From contig NZ_BMJP01000006.1 in assembly GCF_014643515.1 (NCBI RefSeq), forward strand, positions 61,870-125,869: a stretch of 64,000 bases of DNA, read 5' to 3'. Below, in pieces: positions 1-8,634 of this stretch (positions are counted from its first letter, which is position 1; each line of letters starts with the position of its first letter). This stretch comes from Sphingomonas prati. GTDB taxonomy: Bacteria; Pseudomonadota; Alphaproteobacteria; Sphingomonadales; Sphingomonadaceae. The position numbers and the translations under genes are program-made. The notes beneath the pieces are model-generated. The model was not told the origin of the DNA. It did not search any database and saw nothing but the letters and a program-made list of their open reading frames with translations.

Positions 1-1
1 G

Positions 2-439
2 CTCGCCGGCCCGCGCGTCTATGCCCGCATGGCGCGCGACGGCGTCCTGCCACGCTGGCTGGCCGGCGTCGATGCCGCCCCGCCGCGCGCCGCCATCTTG
101 TTCCAGGTCGTGCTCGCGATCGTCGCGACCAGCATCGCCTCGCTGCGCGATCTGCTCTCCTATCTCGGCTTCGCGCTCTCGCTCAGCGCCGCCTTCGCCG
201 TCTCGACCTTGTTCGTCCGCCACCTCCGCACGGGGCAGCGTCCGGCCAGCCGCGCCTATCCGCTTGCACCCGCCATCTTCGTCGCAGGCACGCTGCTCTG
301 CGGTTTCCTCGCCGCGCTCAACGCGCCGCTACAATTCGCGGCCACGGCAGTCACCATCCTGATCGGCGTTACCGCGCATCTGTTGCGCCGCATGGCCGGC
401 GCGCGTTCGACGGTTGCCGCCGGCGACGACACCCGCTAG
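2..439 (+). CDS. APC-type amino acid permease, C-terminal part (5' end outside window)
   Basis: The reading frame is open from the first bases of the window, so the gene begins upstream. The visible residues start with Leu-Ala-Gly-Pro-Arg-Val-Tyr-Ala-Arg-Met, the loop typical of amino acid/polyamine permeases of the APC superfamily. They are followed by about four hydrophobic membrane segments and a short Arg-rich tail. Such proteins move amino acids across the inner membrane; the substrate cannot be told from this fragment. An internal ATG at 29 is not taken as the start, because family-typical sequence continues upstream of it. The next gene begins 10 bases after the stop. Confidence 0.75.
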   Translation, partial: LAGPRVYARMARDGVLPRWLAGVDAAPPRAAILFQVVLAIVATSIASLRDLLSYLGFALSLSAAFAVSTLFVRHLRTGQRPASRAYPLAPAIFVAGTLLCGFLAALNAPLQFAATAVTILIGVTAHLLRRMAGARSTVAAGDDTR

Positions 440-448
440 GCGCGCGCC

Positions 449-1234
449 ATGGCCTCGGCGCAATCCCCCTTCGCGTCGCTGCACCTCATCTCGCGGCGGC
501 GACGTGCGGTGGCGCTGGTGCTGGCCTGCGCGATCCCCGCGCTCATCATCTTCATGTTCCTGCGGCTCGCGATCTTCTCAACCCCGCCGCCGCCCCCCGT
601 CTCGCGCCCGCCGATGATGTTCGATCTCGCTCCGGATCCAGAACCCACGCGCACCCCGGTAAAGGCCGCGCCCGCCGGCGGCGGCGCACCCGATCGCCAG
701 CCGACAGCGCCGGTCGTCCGCAAGACGCCGTCGGCCCCGCCGCTGATCGCCCCCACGACGATCCCCACGCCCGCCCCGCCACTCGACATCATCCCGCTTA
801 CCCGCGAGGACTTTGCCGCCGCCGACATCGCCGCCATGCCGCGCCAGGGCCCACCCGCGCCCGGCGGCGGGGGCAGCGGCATTGCCGGCTCGGGCACCGG
901 CCGCGGGTCCAGCCAGGGTGCCGGCACCGGTCCCGGCGGCGAACCGCTCTACAAGGCCGAATGGGTGCGCGAACCCACGCATGCCGAATTGGCCTTCTAC
1001 CTGCCGCGCGGCGCGCCGGAGGGGGCATGGGCCGAAATCGCCTGCCACACGCTGCCCGGCTTCCGCGTCGACCAATGCCAGGAACTGGGGCAGTCCCCCC
1101 CTGGCCTCGGCCTCGGCGGCGCGATCCGCCAGGCCGCGTGGCAATTCCGCGTCCGCCCGCCGCGCGTCGGCGGCAAGACGCTCGTCGGCTCCTGGGTCCG
1201 GATCCGCATTTCGTTCAACGGCGGCGAAGGCTGA
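449..1234 (+). CDS. Membrane-anchored proline-rich protein, TonB-like layout
   Basis: The protein has 261 residues. The basic N-terminus (Arg-Arg-Arg-Arg near 17-20) is followed by one hydrophobic segment (about 21-42). Then comes a long Pro/Ala/Thr-rich stretch (about 45-130), a Gly-rich linker and a folded C-terminal part of about 90 residues containing two Cys. A short cytoplasmic tail, one membrane anchor, a periplasm-spanning Pro-rich rod and a terminal domain is the layout of TonB-type proteins. I do not see a clear TonB C-terminal signature, so this is only an architectural resemblance. It follows the permease gene by 10 bases and may be co-transcribed with it. Function unknown. Confidence 0.7.
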   Translation: MASAQSPFASLHLISRRRRAVALVLACAIPALIIFMFLRLAIFSTPPPPPVSRPPMMFDLAPDPEPTRTPVKAAPAGGGAPDRQPTAPVVRKTPSAPPLIAPTTIPTPAPPLDIIPLTREDFAAADIAAMPRQGPPAPGGGGSGIAGSGTGRGSSQGAGTGPGGEPLYKAEWVREPTHAELAFYLPRGAPEGAWAEIACHTLPGFRVDQCQELGQSPPGLGLGGAIRQAAWQFRVRPPRVGGKTLVGSWVRIRISFNGGEG

Positions 1235-1239
1235 CGGAT

Positions 1240-1267
1240 CGTTACGATTGTAACGAAACGGTAAACA
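1240..1267 (+). promoter_or_regulatory. Possible Pho box upstream of the phosphatase gene
   Basis: TTGTAAC (1248-1254) and CGGTAAA (1259-1265) are spaced 11 bases apart, the spacing of the two half-sites of a PhoB box. The same stretch contains a perfect inverted repeat, CGTTAC-gatt-GTAACG (1240-1255). It lies about 70 bases before a PhoX-type phosphatase gene, which is commonly under phosphate control in other bacteria. The match to the consensus is partial, so this is a suggestion only. Confidence 0.35.
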
Positions 1268-1334
1268 GAATCGCACGGCACCGCCGCATATGAACTTTAG
1301 GCAACGTCGGAACAAATCTCCGGGGGCCTGAAAC

Positions 1335-3821
1335 ATGCATGATCTTCTGTCGTTCGACGACGCCTACACCGATGGCGATATCGACACGAACCGCTCCGAT
1401 GGCCCCACGCTCGGCGCCATCGTCGACCAGCGTTATTCGCGGCGCCAGACCATGGTCGGCGGCGTCTCCGCCATGACGCTCGCGGCGTTCGGAACCACGT
1501 TGCTCAGCGGCTGTGGTTCGGATGCGGAGGATAACACGCCCCCGACGGTCACCGCTGGCCAGAACGCGGCCACCACGTCGGGCAAGCTGGTCAGCATGAC
1601 CGCCACCGCCACCGACGCCGGCGGCAGCATCGCCGGCACCGTCTGGACGCAGGTTTCGGGGCCCACGGTCACGCTCACCAACGCCGGCACGCTCAACGCC
1701 AGCTTCATCGCGCCGGCCGTCGCCACCGCGACGCCTCTGGTGTTCCGCATGACCGCGACCGACAATTTCGGCGCGACCGCCACCGCGGACAGCACGATCA
1801 CCGTCGCGCCTGCCACGCTCGATTTCACTGCCGTCCCGAAATCGCTCGCCGATGTCGTCGCCGTCCCGGCCGGTTACACCGTCACCGTGCTTTATCGTCT
1901 CGGCGATCCGATCAACGCGGCGACCGGCGCCTATGCCAATGACGGCACGGACAGCACCTTCTCCGCCCGCGCCGGCGATCATCATGACGGCATGTCCTAT
2001 TTCGGCCTGCTGACCGGCGCCAGCACGCCCGACGCCGCGAACAGCGCGCGCGGCCTGCTGGTCATGAACCACGAGAACATCAGCGCCGCCTATCTGCACC
2101 CGACCGGCCAGACTCTGGTCAACAACGCCCGTCCTGAAGCCGAAGCGCTGAAGGAAATCGAATGCCACGGCGTCAGCGTGATCGAGGTCACGCGCGGTGC
2201 CACCGGCGGCTGGAGCTATGTCCAGAACTCCACGCTCAACCGTCGCATCACGCCGAACACGCCGATGCAGTTCAACGGTCCGCTGCGCGGCTCCGCGCTG
2301 ATCCGCACGCGCTATTCGACCGACGGCACGATGGGTCGCGGCACGATCAACAACTGCGCCAACGGCCTGATGCCGTGGAACACCTACACGACGTGCGAAG
2401 AGAATTGGGCCGGCTATTTCCGCCGCGACACCACCGACAACGCGGCCCGCACGGCCAAGGACGTCACCTCGCTGAACCGCTACGGCATCACCGTCACCAC
2501 CAACCGCACCGGTAACAACCGCTGGAGCACCGTGACCCCGTCGGACAGCAGCAGCACGCTCTATTCGCGCTGGAACATCAACGTCCAGGCCGGCACCGCC
2601 GCCGACGGCACGGGCGATTTCCGCAACGAAGCCAATCAGTTCGGCTGGGTCGTCGAAATCGATCCCTACCTGCCGACCTCCGTGCCGCGGAAGCGCACCG
2701 CGCTCGGCCGCATGAACCATGAGGGTTGCTGGCCGTCGGTTCCGGTCGCCGGCCGCAAGCTCGCCTTCTACATGGGCGACGATGCGCAGAACGAATATCT
2801 CTACAAGTTCGTGTCGAACACCCCCTGGGCGGCCGCCGATGCGACCGCGACCGACCGCCTGGCGATCGGTGACAAGTATCTCGACTCCGGCACGCTCTAC
2901 GTCGCGCGCTTTGACGCGACCGGCGCAGGCGTCTGGCTCCCGCTGCGCTTCAACGAGAACGGCCTGAACGCGTCGAACGCGACCTATCCCTTCGCGGATC
3001 AGGCCGACGTCCTCGCCAACGTCCGCCTCGCCGGTGACTCGCTTGGCGCGACCAAGATGGACCGTCCCGAATGGACCGCGGTCAACCCGGCGACGGGCGA
3101 GATGTACCTGACGCTGACCAACAACAGCTCGCGCACGCTCGCCAACACCGACGCCGCCAACCCGCGCTACTATAACGATCCGAAGGGCACGGCCGCTCAG
3201 CGCGGTAACCCCAACGGCCACATCATCCGCCTGCGCGAGGACGGCGACACGTCGGAAGCCACCTCGTTCCGCTGGGACATCTACGTGTTCGGCGCGGGTT
3301 CGGATCTCAACCCCACCAACATCAACCTGTCGGGCCTCGACGCCACCAACGACCTGTCCAGCCCGGACGGCCTGTGGTTCTCGCGCAGCACCAACCCGAC
3401 CGGCCAGGTCAATCCGCTCCTCTGGATCCAGACCGACGACGGCGCCTTCACCGATCAGACGAACTGCATGATGCTCGCCGCGCTCCCCGGCACGGTCGGC
3501 GACGGTGCCGCGCGCACCATCGTCAACCTCGCCGCCACCGACACCGGCACGCGCAGCCAGTCTACCTTCGTCGGCAAGGCACCCGGCGGTTCGCTCCGTC
3601 GCTTCCTGGTCGGCCCGAAGGAATGCGAGATCACCGGCGTCGACAGCACGCCCGACGGCCGCGCGCTGTTCGTCAACATCCAGCATCCCGGCGAAGGCGG
3701 CACCGGCGCCGCCCCCACCAGCGCCTGGCCCGCCTCGCAGGCCGGCACGACGGGCACCTCGCGCCCGCGCTCGGCCACCATCGTCATTACCAAGAACGAC
3801 GGCGGCCTGGTCGGCCTGTAA
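1335..3821 (+). CDS. PhoX-family (DUF839) alkaline phosphatase, Tat lipoprotein
   Basis: The product has 828 residues. A cytoplasmic leader of about 35 residues precedes a twin-arginine motif (Ser-Arg-Arg-Gln-Thr-Met, about 36-41), a hydrophobic stretch and a lipobox-like Leu-Leu-Ser-Gly-Cys near 58. Tat export and lipidation are therefore likely. Residues about 65-155 look like an Ig/PKD-type beta-domain (Thr/Ala/Val-rich). The remainder matches the PhoX/DUF839 type: acidic Asp/Glu metal-site loops such as Asn-His-Glu-Asn and Cys-Glu-Glu-Asn-Trp, and a C-terminal Ser-Pro-Asp-Gly-Leu-Trp motif. PhoX enzymes are Fe/Ca-dependent extracellular phosphomonoesterases that release phosphate. The Ig-like insert between signal and enzyme is unusual. 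Product class is confident; substrate is not. Confidence 0.85.
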   Translation: MHDLLSFDDAYTDGDIDTNRSDGPTLGAIVDQRYSRRQTMVGGVSAMTLAAFGTTLLSGCGSDAEDNTPPTVTAGQNAATTSGKLVSMTATATDAGGSIAGTVWTQVSGPTVTLTNAGTLNASFIAPAVATATPLVFRMTATDNFGATATADSTITVAPATLDFTAVPKSLADVVAVPAGYTVTVLYRLGDPINAATGAYANDGTDSTFSARAGDHHDGMSYFGLLTGASTPDAANSARGLLVMNHENISAAYLHPTGQTLVNNARPEAEALKEIECHGVSVIEVTRGATGGWSYVQNSTLNRRITPNTPMQFNGPLRGSALIRTRYSTDGTMGRGTINNCANGLMPWNTYTTCEENWAGYFRRDTTDNAARTAKDVTSLNRYGITVTTNRTGNNRWSTVTPSDSSSTLYSRWNINVQAGTAADGTGDFRNEANQFGWVVEIDPYLPTSVPRKRTALGRMNHEGCWPSVPVAGRKLAFYMGDDAQNEYLYKFVSNTPWAAADATATDRLAIGDKYLDSGTLYVARFDATGAGVWLPLRFNENGLNASNATYPFADQADVLANVRLAGDSLGATKMDRPEWTAVNPATGEMYLTLTNNSSRTLANTDAANPRYYNDPKGTAAQRGNPNGHIIRLREDGDTSEATSFRWDIYVFGAGSDLNPTNINLSGLDATNDLSSPDGLWFSRSTNPTGQVNPLLWIQTDDGAFTDQTNCMMLAALPGTVGDGAARTIVNLAATDTGTRSQSTFVGKAPGGSLRRFLVGPKECEITGVDSTPDGRALFVNIQHPGEGGTGAAPTSAWPASQAGTTGTSRPRSATIVITKNDGGLVGL

Positions 3822-3836
3822 ACGCAGACCGACACT

Positions 3837-3882
3837 TCTCCCTCCCCCCACCGGGGGGAGGGCCGGGGTGGGGGGCTTAGGC
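3837..3882. repeat. CT/GA-rich palindromic repeat (family A)
   Basis: CCCTCCCCCCACCGGGGGGAGGG-type palindrome followed by a G-rich tail ending in GGGGGGCTTAG. It lies just after the PhoX stop codon. Related copies recur throughout the window (6621, 11270, 18223, 24479, 25497, 25572, 27190, 30223, 30354, 36126, 38663, 43295 and 56190). Confidence 0.85.
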
Positions 3883-3920
3883 TGGAGGAGCCAAGCCATA
3901 GGTGCCTACCTAGAACCTCA

Positions 3921-3987
3921 GTTCCCCGGCGCAGACCGGAGCTCAGGTGAAACGGCAGCGTCCAGGCCCCGGCCTCCGCCGGGAAAC
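3921..3987. repeat. 67-bp inverted repeat, family C
   Basis: GTTCCCCGGCGCAG... is mirrored by ...CCTCCGCCGGGAAAC, with an internal CAGGTGAAACG...GCGTCCAGGCC spacer. Five copies of almost the same length are found (3921, 12374, 19484, 58229, 63709), all intergenic. The rest of the 3822-4091 gap holds nothing else that I can recognise. Confidence 0.8.
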
Positions 3988-4091
3988 GGTCGAAGCACCA
4001 TCCCCTCGACCATCCCGAGACCAAACCAGACACAAAGAAGCGGGAGCGCACACCGTGCACCCCCGCACAAAACCTCAGCACTCAAGCGAAA

Positions 4092-5090
4092 TCAGGCAGG
4101 CTGCCCGTTTCCGCCCGTCGAGCCGAAGATCTGGCCCGTAGAATAGCTCAACAACGGATCGGCCGCCGCCACATACAGCCCAGCGATCTCTGCCGGCTGC
4201 CCCGGCCGCGCCAGCGGCGCCGTGCTGCCGAAGCTCTGCAGCTTCTCCATCGTCGCCCCGCCGCTGACCTGCAGCGGGGTCCAGAACGGGCCCGGTGCCA
4301 CCGCGTTCACGCGGATGCCCTTCGGCGCCAGCTGCTTGGCCATCGACTTGGTGAAGTTCAGCACCGCGGCCCGCGTCAGCGCATAATCGACCAGATCCGC
4401 CGACGGATCACCCGCCTGCTCCGACGACGTGTTTACGATCACGCCGCCCGCGCCCATCCGCGCGACCGCCGCCTTGGTCAACCAGAACGGCGCATACACG
4501 TTGGTTTTCATCGTCGCGTCGAAATCGGCGCTGCTGATGTCGCCGATCGCCGGCTTCGTCTGCTGCCGCGCCGCATTGTTCACCAGGATGTCGAGCCCGC
4601 CCAGCTCCTGCGCCGCACGCGCCACCAGCTTCTGGCAGAACGCCTCGTCGCGCAGATCGCCCGGGATCGCGACCGCCTTGCGCCCGGCCGCCCGGATCAG
4701 CGCCACCACTTCGCGTGCATCCGGCTCCTCGGCGGGCAGATAGTTGATCGCGACATCCGCGCCCTCGCGCGCATAGGCGATTGCCGCCGCCCGCCCAATG
4801 CCGCTGTCGCCACCGGTGATCAGCGCGCGCTTGCCGGCCAGCCGACCCGAACCCTTGTAGCTCTGCTCGCCGTGGTCCGGCCGCGGGTTCATCTTGGACG
4901 CGAGGCCCGGCCACGGCTGCGACTGCGCCTGGAACGGCGGCTTGGGATAGGCGGCGGCGGCCGGTGTCGTCGCGGCCTCGACCGGCTTCGGCGTCTGGGC
5001 CTGCGCCAGCACGGGTGCGACCGCAGCGGCGGCAGCCACCACGCCGGCACCGGTCACGAAATTACGGCGGCTTGCGTCTGTATCGGTCAT
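4092..5090 (-). CDS. Tat-exported short-chain dehydrogenase/reductase (YghA-like)
   Basis: This 332-residue protein starts with a Tat-like signal (Arg-Arg-Asn-Phe at 8-11, then an Ala/Val-rich core to about 30). A linker containing Pro-Trp-Pro-Gly and Met-Asn-Pro-Arg-Pro-Asp-His-Gly-Glu is typical of the YghA/GsiB-like SDR group. The Rossmann cofactor loop Thr-Gly-Gly-Asp-Ser-Gly-Ile-Gly lies at 92-99, and Asn-Asn-Ala-Ala follows later. The active-site motif reads Tyr236-Ala-Leu-Thr-Arg240, so the usual catalytic Lys is Arg. SDRs oxidise or reduce alcohols and carbonyls with NAD(P). Substrate unknown. The gene faces away from purB. Confidence 0.85.
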   Translation of the reverse strand: MTDTDASRRNFVTGAGVVAAAAAVAPVLAQAQTPKPVEAATTPAAAAYPKPPFQAQSQPWPGLASKMNPRPDHGEQSYKGSGRLAGKRALITGGDSGIGRAAAIAYAREGADVAINYLPAEEPDAREVVALIRAAGRKAVAIPGDLRDEAFCQKLVARAAQELGGLDILVNNAARQQTKPAIGDISSADFDATMKTNVYAPFWLTKAAVARMGAGGVIVNTSSEQAGDPSADLVDYALTRAAVLNFTKSMAKQLAPKGIRVNAVAPGPFWTPLQVSGGATMEKLQSFGSTAPLARPGQPAEIAGLYVAAADPLLSYSTGQIFGSTGGNGQPA

Positions 5091-5293
5091 ACTGAATTCC
5101 TGTCGACATTTGGTCGTTTACTGTAGAACACCCGCCACGGACTTGCGTTCCGCTGCACCGCCGCATCAAAATCTATCGAAGATCAAAGCTAACGCCCTTG
5201 ATTTACCCACATCAAGAACCATGCCCCCACGTGGACGCCCCCGCCCGCCTCTGCTACCCGCCCGCCAGACATCATCAGCCAGGACCGCCGCAC

Positions 5294-6598
5294 ATGATCC
5301 CCCGCTATTCGCGCCCCGACATGGTCGCCATCTGGACCCCGGAACAGCGTTTCCGCATCTGGTTCGAAATCGAGGCGCACGCCACCGATGCACTCGCCGA
5401 ACTCGGCGTCGTGCCGCGCGAGGCCGCCGCTGCGATCTGGGCCAAGGGCGCGTTCGAGGTCGACCGCATCGACGAGATCGAGCGCGAGACCAAGCACGAC
5501 GTCATCGCCTTCCTCACCAACGTCGCCGAACATGTCGGGCCGGAGGCGCGCTTCATGCATCAGGGCATGACCTCGTCCGACGTGCTCGACACCTGCCTGT
5601 CGGTCCAGCTCGCGCGCGCCAGCGACATCCTGCTCGCCGACCTCGATGCGCTGCTCGCCGCGCTCAAGACGCGCGCGTTCGAACACAAGCTCACTCCCAC
5701 GATCGGGCGCAGCCACGGCATCCACGCCGAACCGGTCACCTTCGGCCTGAAACTGGCGCTCGCTTATGCCGAGTTCGCCCGCTGCCGCGCGCGGCTCGTC
5801 GCGGCCCGGGCCGAGATCGCGACCTGCGCAATCTCCGGCGCGGTCGGCACCTTCGCCAACATCGATCCGTTCGTCGAATCCTACGTCGCGGAAAAGCTCG
5901 GCCTCACCGTCGAACCAATCTCGACACAGGTCATCCCGCGCGATCGCCACGCCATGTATTTCGCGACGCTTGGCGTCATCGCCTCCTCGATCGAACGGCT
6001 CGCGACCGAGATCCGCCATCTCCAGCGCACCGAGGTTCTGGAGGCGGAGGAGTATTTCTCCCCCGGCCAGAAGGGTTCGTCGGCCATGCCGCACAAGCGC
6101 AACCCGGTGTTGACCGAGAACCTGACGGGCCTCGCCCGCATGGTCCGCGGCTACGTCACCCCCGCGCTCGAGAACGTCGCGCTCTGGCACGAACGCGACA
6201 TCAGCCACTCGTCGGTCGAGCGCTATATCGGCCCCGACGCCACCATCACGCTCGACTTCGCGCTCGCCCGCCTCACCGGCGTTATCGACAAGCTCGTCGT
6301 CTACCCCGCCCGCATGCAGAAGAACCTCGATCGCATGGGCGGCCTCGTCCACTCGCAACGCGTCCTGCTCGCGCTCACCCAGGCCGGCGTCAGCCGCGAG
6401 GACGCCTACACTCTGGTCCAGCGCAACGCGATGAAGGTCTGGGAATCGGACGGCGAACTGTCGCTCAAGGAGCTGCTCCTCGCCGACCCGCAGGTCACCG
6501 CCGCGCTCACGCCCGAGGAGATCGAAAGCCGCTTCGACCTCGCCTACCACCTCCGCCACGTCGACACGATCTTCACGCGCGTGTTCGGCGAAGCCTGA
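5294..6598 (+). CDS. purB: Adenylosuccinate lyase
   Basis: PurB catalyses two steps of purine synthesis: release of fumarate from SAICAR and from adenylosuccinate. The 434-residue product begins Met-Ile-Pro-Arg-Tyr-Ser-Arg-Pro-Asp-Met, the usual start of bacterial PurB. An upstream in-frame start at 5198 would add an unconserved extension and is rejected. Signatures present are Thr-Ser-Ser-Asp-Val near 93 and the flexible-loop motif Gly-Ser-Ser-Ala-Met-Pro-His-Lys-Arg-Asn-Pro near 260, which holds the catalytic Ser of the fumarase/aspartase superfamily. Length fits the family. It stands alone; a family A repeat follows the stop. Confidence 0.97.
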   Translation: MIPRYSRPDMVAIWTPEQRFRIWFEIEAHATDALAELGVVPREAAAAIWAKGAFEVDRIDEIERETKHDVIAFLTNVAEHVGPEARFMHQGMTSSDVLDTCLSVQLARASDILLADLDALLAALKTRAFEHKLTPTIGRSHGIHAEPVTFGLKLALAYAEFARCRARLVAARAEIATCAISGAVGTFANIDPFVESYVAEKLGLTVEPISTQVIPRDRHAMYFATLGVIASSIERLATEIRHLQRTEVLEAEEYFSPGQKGSSAMPHKRNPVLTENLTGLARMVRGYVTPALENVALWHERDISHSSVERYIGPDATITLDFALARLTGVIDKLVVYPARMQKNLDRMGGLVHSQRVLLALTQAGVSREDAYTLVQRNAMKVWESDGELSLKELLLADPQVTAALTPEEIESRFDLAYHLRHVDTIFTRVFGEA

Positions 6599-6620
6599 CC
6601 TCGCCGCACGCGGCCTGGAA

Positions 6621-6660
6621 AAGCCCTCTCCCACTTCCGGGAGAGGGTTGGGAGAGGTCA
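6621..6660. repeat. Palindromic repeat, family A (short form)
   Basis: CCCTCTCCCACTTCCGGGAGAGGG hairpin with a GA-rich tail, directly downstream of purB. It could act as an RNA 3'-end structure, but there is no T-run for a classical terminator. Confidence 0.75.
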
Positions 6661-6850
6661 CCTCTTCTCGTCCGCAATGCCGCGCTCCTCGAGCAGACCA
6701 GCTCATGCAGCCACAACAACCTAACAAGTGCAAGAAACACAACCGCACACCCACGCATTAAAATTGCGCGGGCCGACAATAATCCCATATGTCTACCCAG
6801 ACGCTAGAGAGCGTCGGCTGCGACATCCCGCCGCGGCCAAGGAGCATGAC

Positions 6851-6934
6851 ATGACCTACCTCGAAACCGCCACGACCGCCGTCCTCGCGATCGCCGCACA
6901 GGCCCTCGCCGTCGCAGTCGTCGTCTCGCTCTAA
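6851..6934 (+). CDS. Small hydrophobic peptide, 27 residues
   Basis: Short open frame: Met-Thr-Tyr-Leu-Glu-Thr-Ala-Thr-Thr, then a nearly unbroken Ala/Val/Leu/Ile stretch ending Val-Ser-Leu. It is long enough to be one membrane helix. A strong ribosome-binding site, AAGGAG (6839-6844), lies six bases before the ATG, and a textbook terminator follows 35 bases after the stop (6970-6994). Independent translation and termination signals on both sides argue for a real monocistronic gene. I do not recognise a family. It could be a small membrane regulator or a toxin-like peptide, but no antitoxin RNA or partner gene is visible. Confidence 0.6.
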   Translation: MTYLETATTAVLAIAAQALAVAVVVSL

Positions 6935-6969
6935 AGCGCAGACGCACTCACCGGGGCAACCCACCCAAG

Positions 6970-6994
6970 AGCGCCGCTTCCGCGGCGCTTTTTT
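6970..6994 (+). terminator. Rho-independent terminator
   Basis: Perfect 8-bp stem AGCGCCGC (6970-6977) / GCGGCGCT (6982-6989) with a TTCC loop and a run of six T (6989-6994). It ends the small-peptide transcript. Confidence 0.9.
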
Positions 6995-7376
6995 GTATGT
7001 GAAGTCGGTCCGAGTTGAAGACACTAATTCGGTCGTCGCAATCCAACTTATGCGGACCTGAGCCGAGAGCATCGGAACCGCAGCGACCAATAGCAGGACC
7101 AGAGAGCAAGGTTCTCAAGTGGAGACATCCACCAAGAAGCGTCATCATGGCGAAAGCCGGAATCTCGCGCCGGTCGCAGGCGAAGAAAACTTCGGCACCC
7201 CACGCCCCAACACCCCACCCCGTTTGGTTCGAGCCTGTCAAGAACTCAGCGCTGAGTTCTCGACAGGCTCGAACCAAACGGGGCAGCACGAGATCGGAGC
7301 ACCGAAGTAGTTTCGAAGACAAGCCGGGATGCAGGCCGGGCTACTAGTTCAGCCCAACCCGACCTTCAGCCCCAAC
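6995..7376. other. Intergenic gap of about 380 bases, no gene seen
   Basis: Between the small-peptide terminator and the dnaJ stop codon I find only the family B palindrome at 7218-7283. The first 200 bases are less GC-rich than their surroundings. The open frames here lack ribosome-binding sites and family-like sequence. Confidence 0.6.
7218..7283. repeat. 66-bp near-perfect palindrome, family B
   Basis: Two 33-base arms meet at 7250/7251 with a single mismatch. The core is GGTTCGAGCCTGTC(G/A)AGAAC. The same core recurs singly or as facing pairs near 12510, 22734, 25740, 39252, 54043, 57419, 58452 and 58945. Confidence 0.9.
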
Positions 7377-8501
7377 TCACTCCCCGAAGATATGCTTGAT
7401 CTTCCCGAAGAACCCGTCGCTCGCGGGAGACTCCGCCCCCGTCTCGGTCGCACGGAACTGCTCCAGCAATTCCTTCTGCTTCGACGTCAGCTTAGTCGGC
7501 GTCTCGACCTCGATCTCGACGACCATGTCGCCGAACCCGCGGCCGTTCAGCACCGGCATCCCCGCCGCGCGCTGCTTGATCTGCTTGCCCGACTGGATGC
7601 CCGCCGGAATGCGAATCTCGTGCGCGACCTTGTCGAGCCCCGGCACCGTGATCGTCCCGCCCAACGCCGCGGTCGTGAAAGAGATCGGGCACCGCGCGAA
7701 CAGCGTATTGCCCTCGCGCTGGAACAACGCATGCCGCGCCAGATGGATGAAGATGTACAGGTCGCCCGGCGGCGACCCGCGCGATCCGGCCTCGCCCTCG
7801 CCGGTCAGGCGGATGCGCGTACCCTCGTCCACCCCCGGCGGGATCTTGACGGAGATCGTCTTCTGCTTGTCGACCCGGCCCTCGCCGCGGCAATGCTCGC
7901 ACGGCGCTTCGATCACCTGGCCCGCGCCGTGGCAGGTTGGGCACACCCGCTCCACCACGAAGAAGCCCTGCTGTGCGCGCACCTTGCCGTGGCCGGCGCA
8001 GGTCGGGCAACCGCGCGCCTTCGTGCCGGGCTTCGCGCCCGTCCCGTCGCAGGGTTCGCACAACGTCGCGACCTCGATCGTGACCGACGCGTCCTTGCCG
8101 TGATACGCGTCCTCGAACGCGATCTCCATGTCGTAGCGCAGGTCGGCGCCGCGGCTGTGCTGGCGCTGCCCGCCGCGCCCCTGGCCACCGCCCATAAATT
8201 CGCCGAAGATATTCTCGAAGATGTCGGAGAAGCCACCGCCGCCGAAATCCTGCCCACCGGCACCCGGCCCGCCATTCTGGAACGCCGCCTTGCCGAACCG
8301 GTCGTACGCCGCGCGCTTCTGCGGGTCCTTCAGGCAGTCATAGGCCTCGGAAATCGCCTTGAACTTCGCCTCGCTCTTGGCGCAACCCGGGTTCTTGTCC
8401 GGGTGGCAGATCATCGCCAGTCGCCGGTAAGACGTCTTGATCGTCTTGTTGTCGGCGGTCCGGTCGACCTCCAGCAGCTCGTAATATTCGGTATCGGGCA
8501 T
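7377..8501 (-). CDS. dnaJ: Chaperone protein DnaJ (Hsp40)
   Basis: Co-chaperone that delivers unfolded proteins to DnaK and stimulates its ATPase. The 374-residue protein shows the full type I order. The J domain (about 1-70) carries His33-Pro34-Asp35. It is followed by a Gly/Phe-rich linker (about 75-115), then four Cys-x-x-Cys-x-Gly-x-Gly zinc repeats (about 145-205), then two substrate-binding beta-domains. It lies downstream of dnaK on the same strand with a 133-base gap, so the pair is probably one heat-shock operon. Confidence 0.98.
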   Translation of the reverse strand: MPDTEYYELLEVDRTADNKTIKTSYRRLAMICHPDKNPGCAKSEAKFKAISEAYDCLKDPQKRAAYDRFGKAAFQNGGPGAGGQDFGGGGFSDIFENIFGEFMGGGQGRGGQRQHSRGADLRYDMEIAFEDAYHGKDASVTIEVATLCEPCDGTGAKPGTKARGCPTCAGHGKVRAQQGFFVVERVCPTCHGAGQVIEAPCEHCRGEGRVDKQKTISVKIPPGVDEGTRIRLTGEGEAGSRGSPPGDLYIFIHLARHALFQREGNTLFARCPISFTTAALGGTITVPGLDKVAHEIRIPAGIQSGKQIKQRAAGMPVLNGRGFGDMVVEIEVETPTKLTSKQKELLEQFRATETGAESPASDGFFGKIKHIFGE

Positions 8502-8634
8502 GGCGTTTACTCGGCAGCAGGCAAGCGGGTTAGAATGACCCGACGTCCGTCACCCCGGCGAACACCGGGATCTCGTTGTGACCAGGGGCGCCCCCGCCCC
8601 ATGATGGGACGAGGGCACCACGGCCGGTCGGCGC

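Noticed and set aside
1242..3899. 885-codon open frame on the minus strand opposite the PhoX gene
   Set aside because: High-GC shadow frame with Val/Gly/Arg/Asp-rich low-complexity translation and no motifs; PhoX on the plus strand is clearly the real gene.
7015..7347. 110-codon plus-strand frame upstream of dnaJ's stop
   Set aside because: It runs through the family B palindrome and has no ribosome-binding site.
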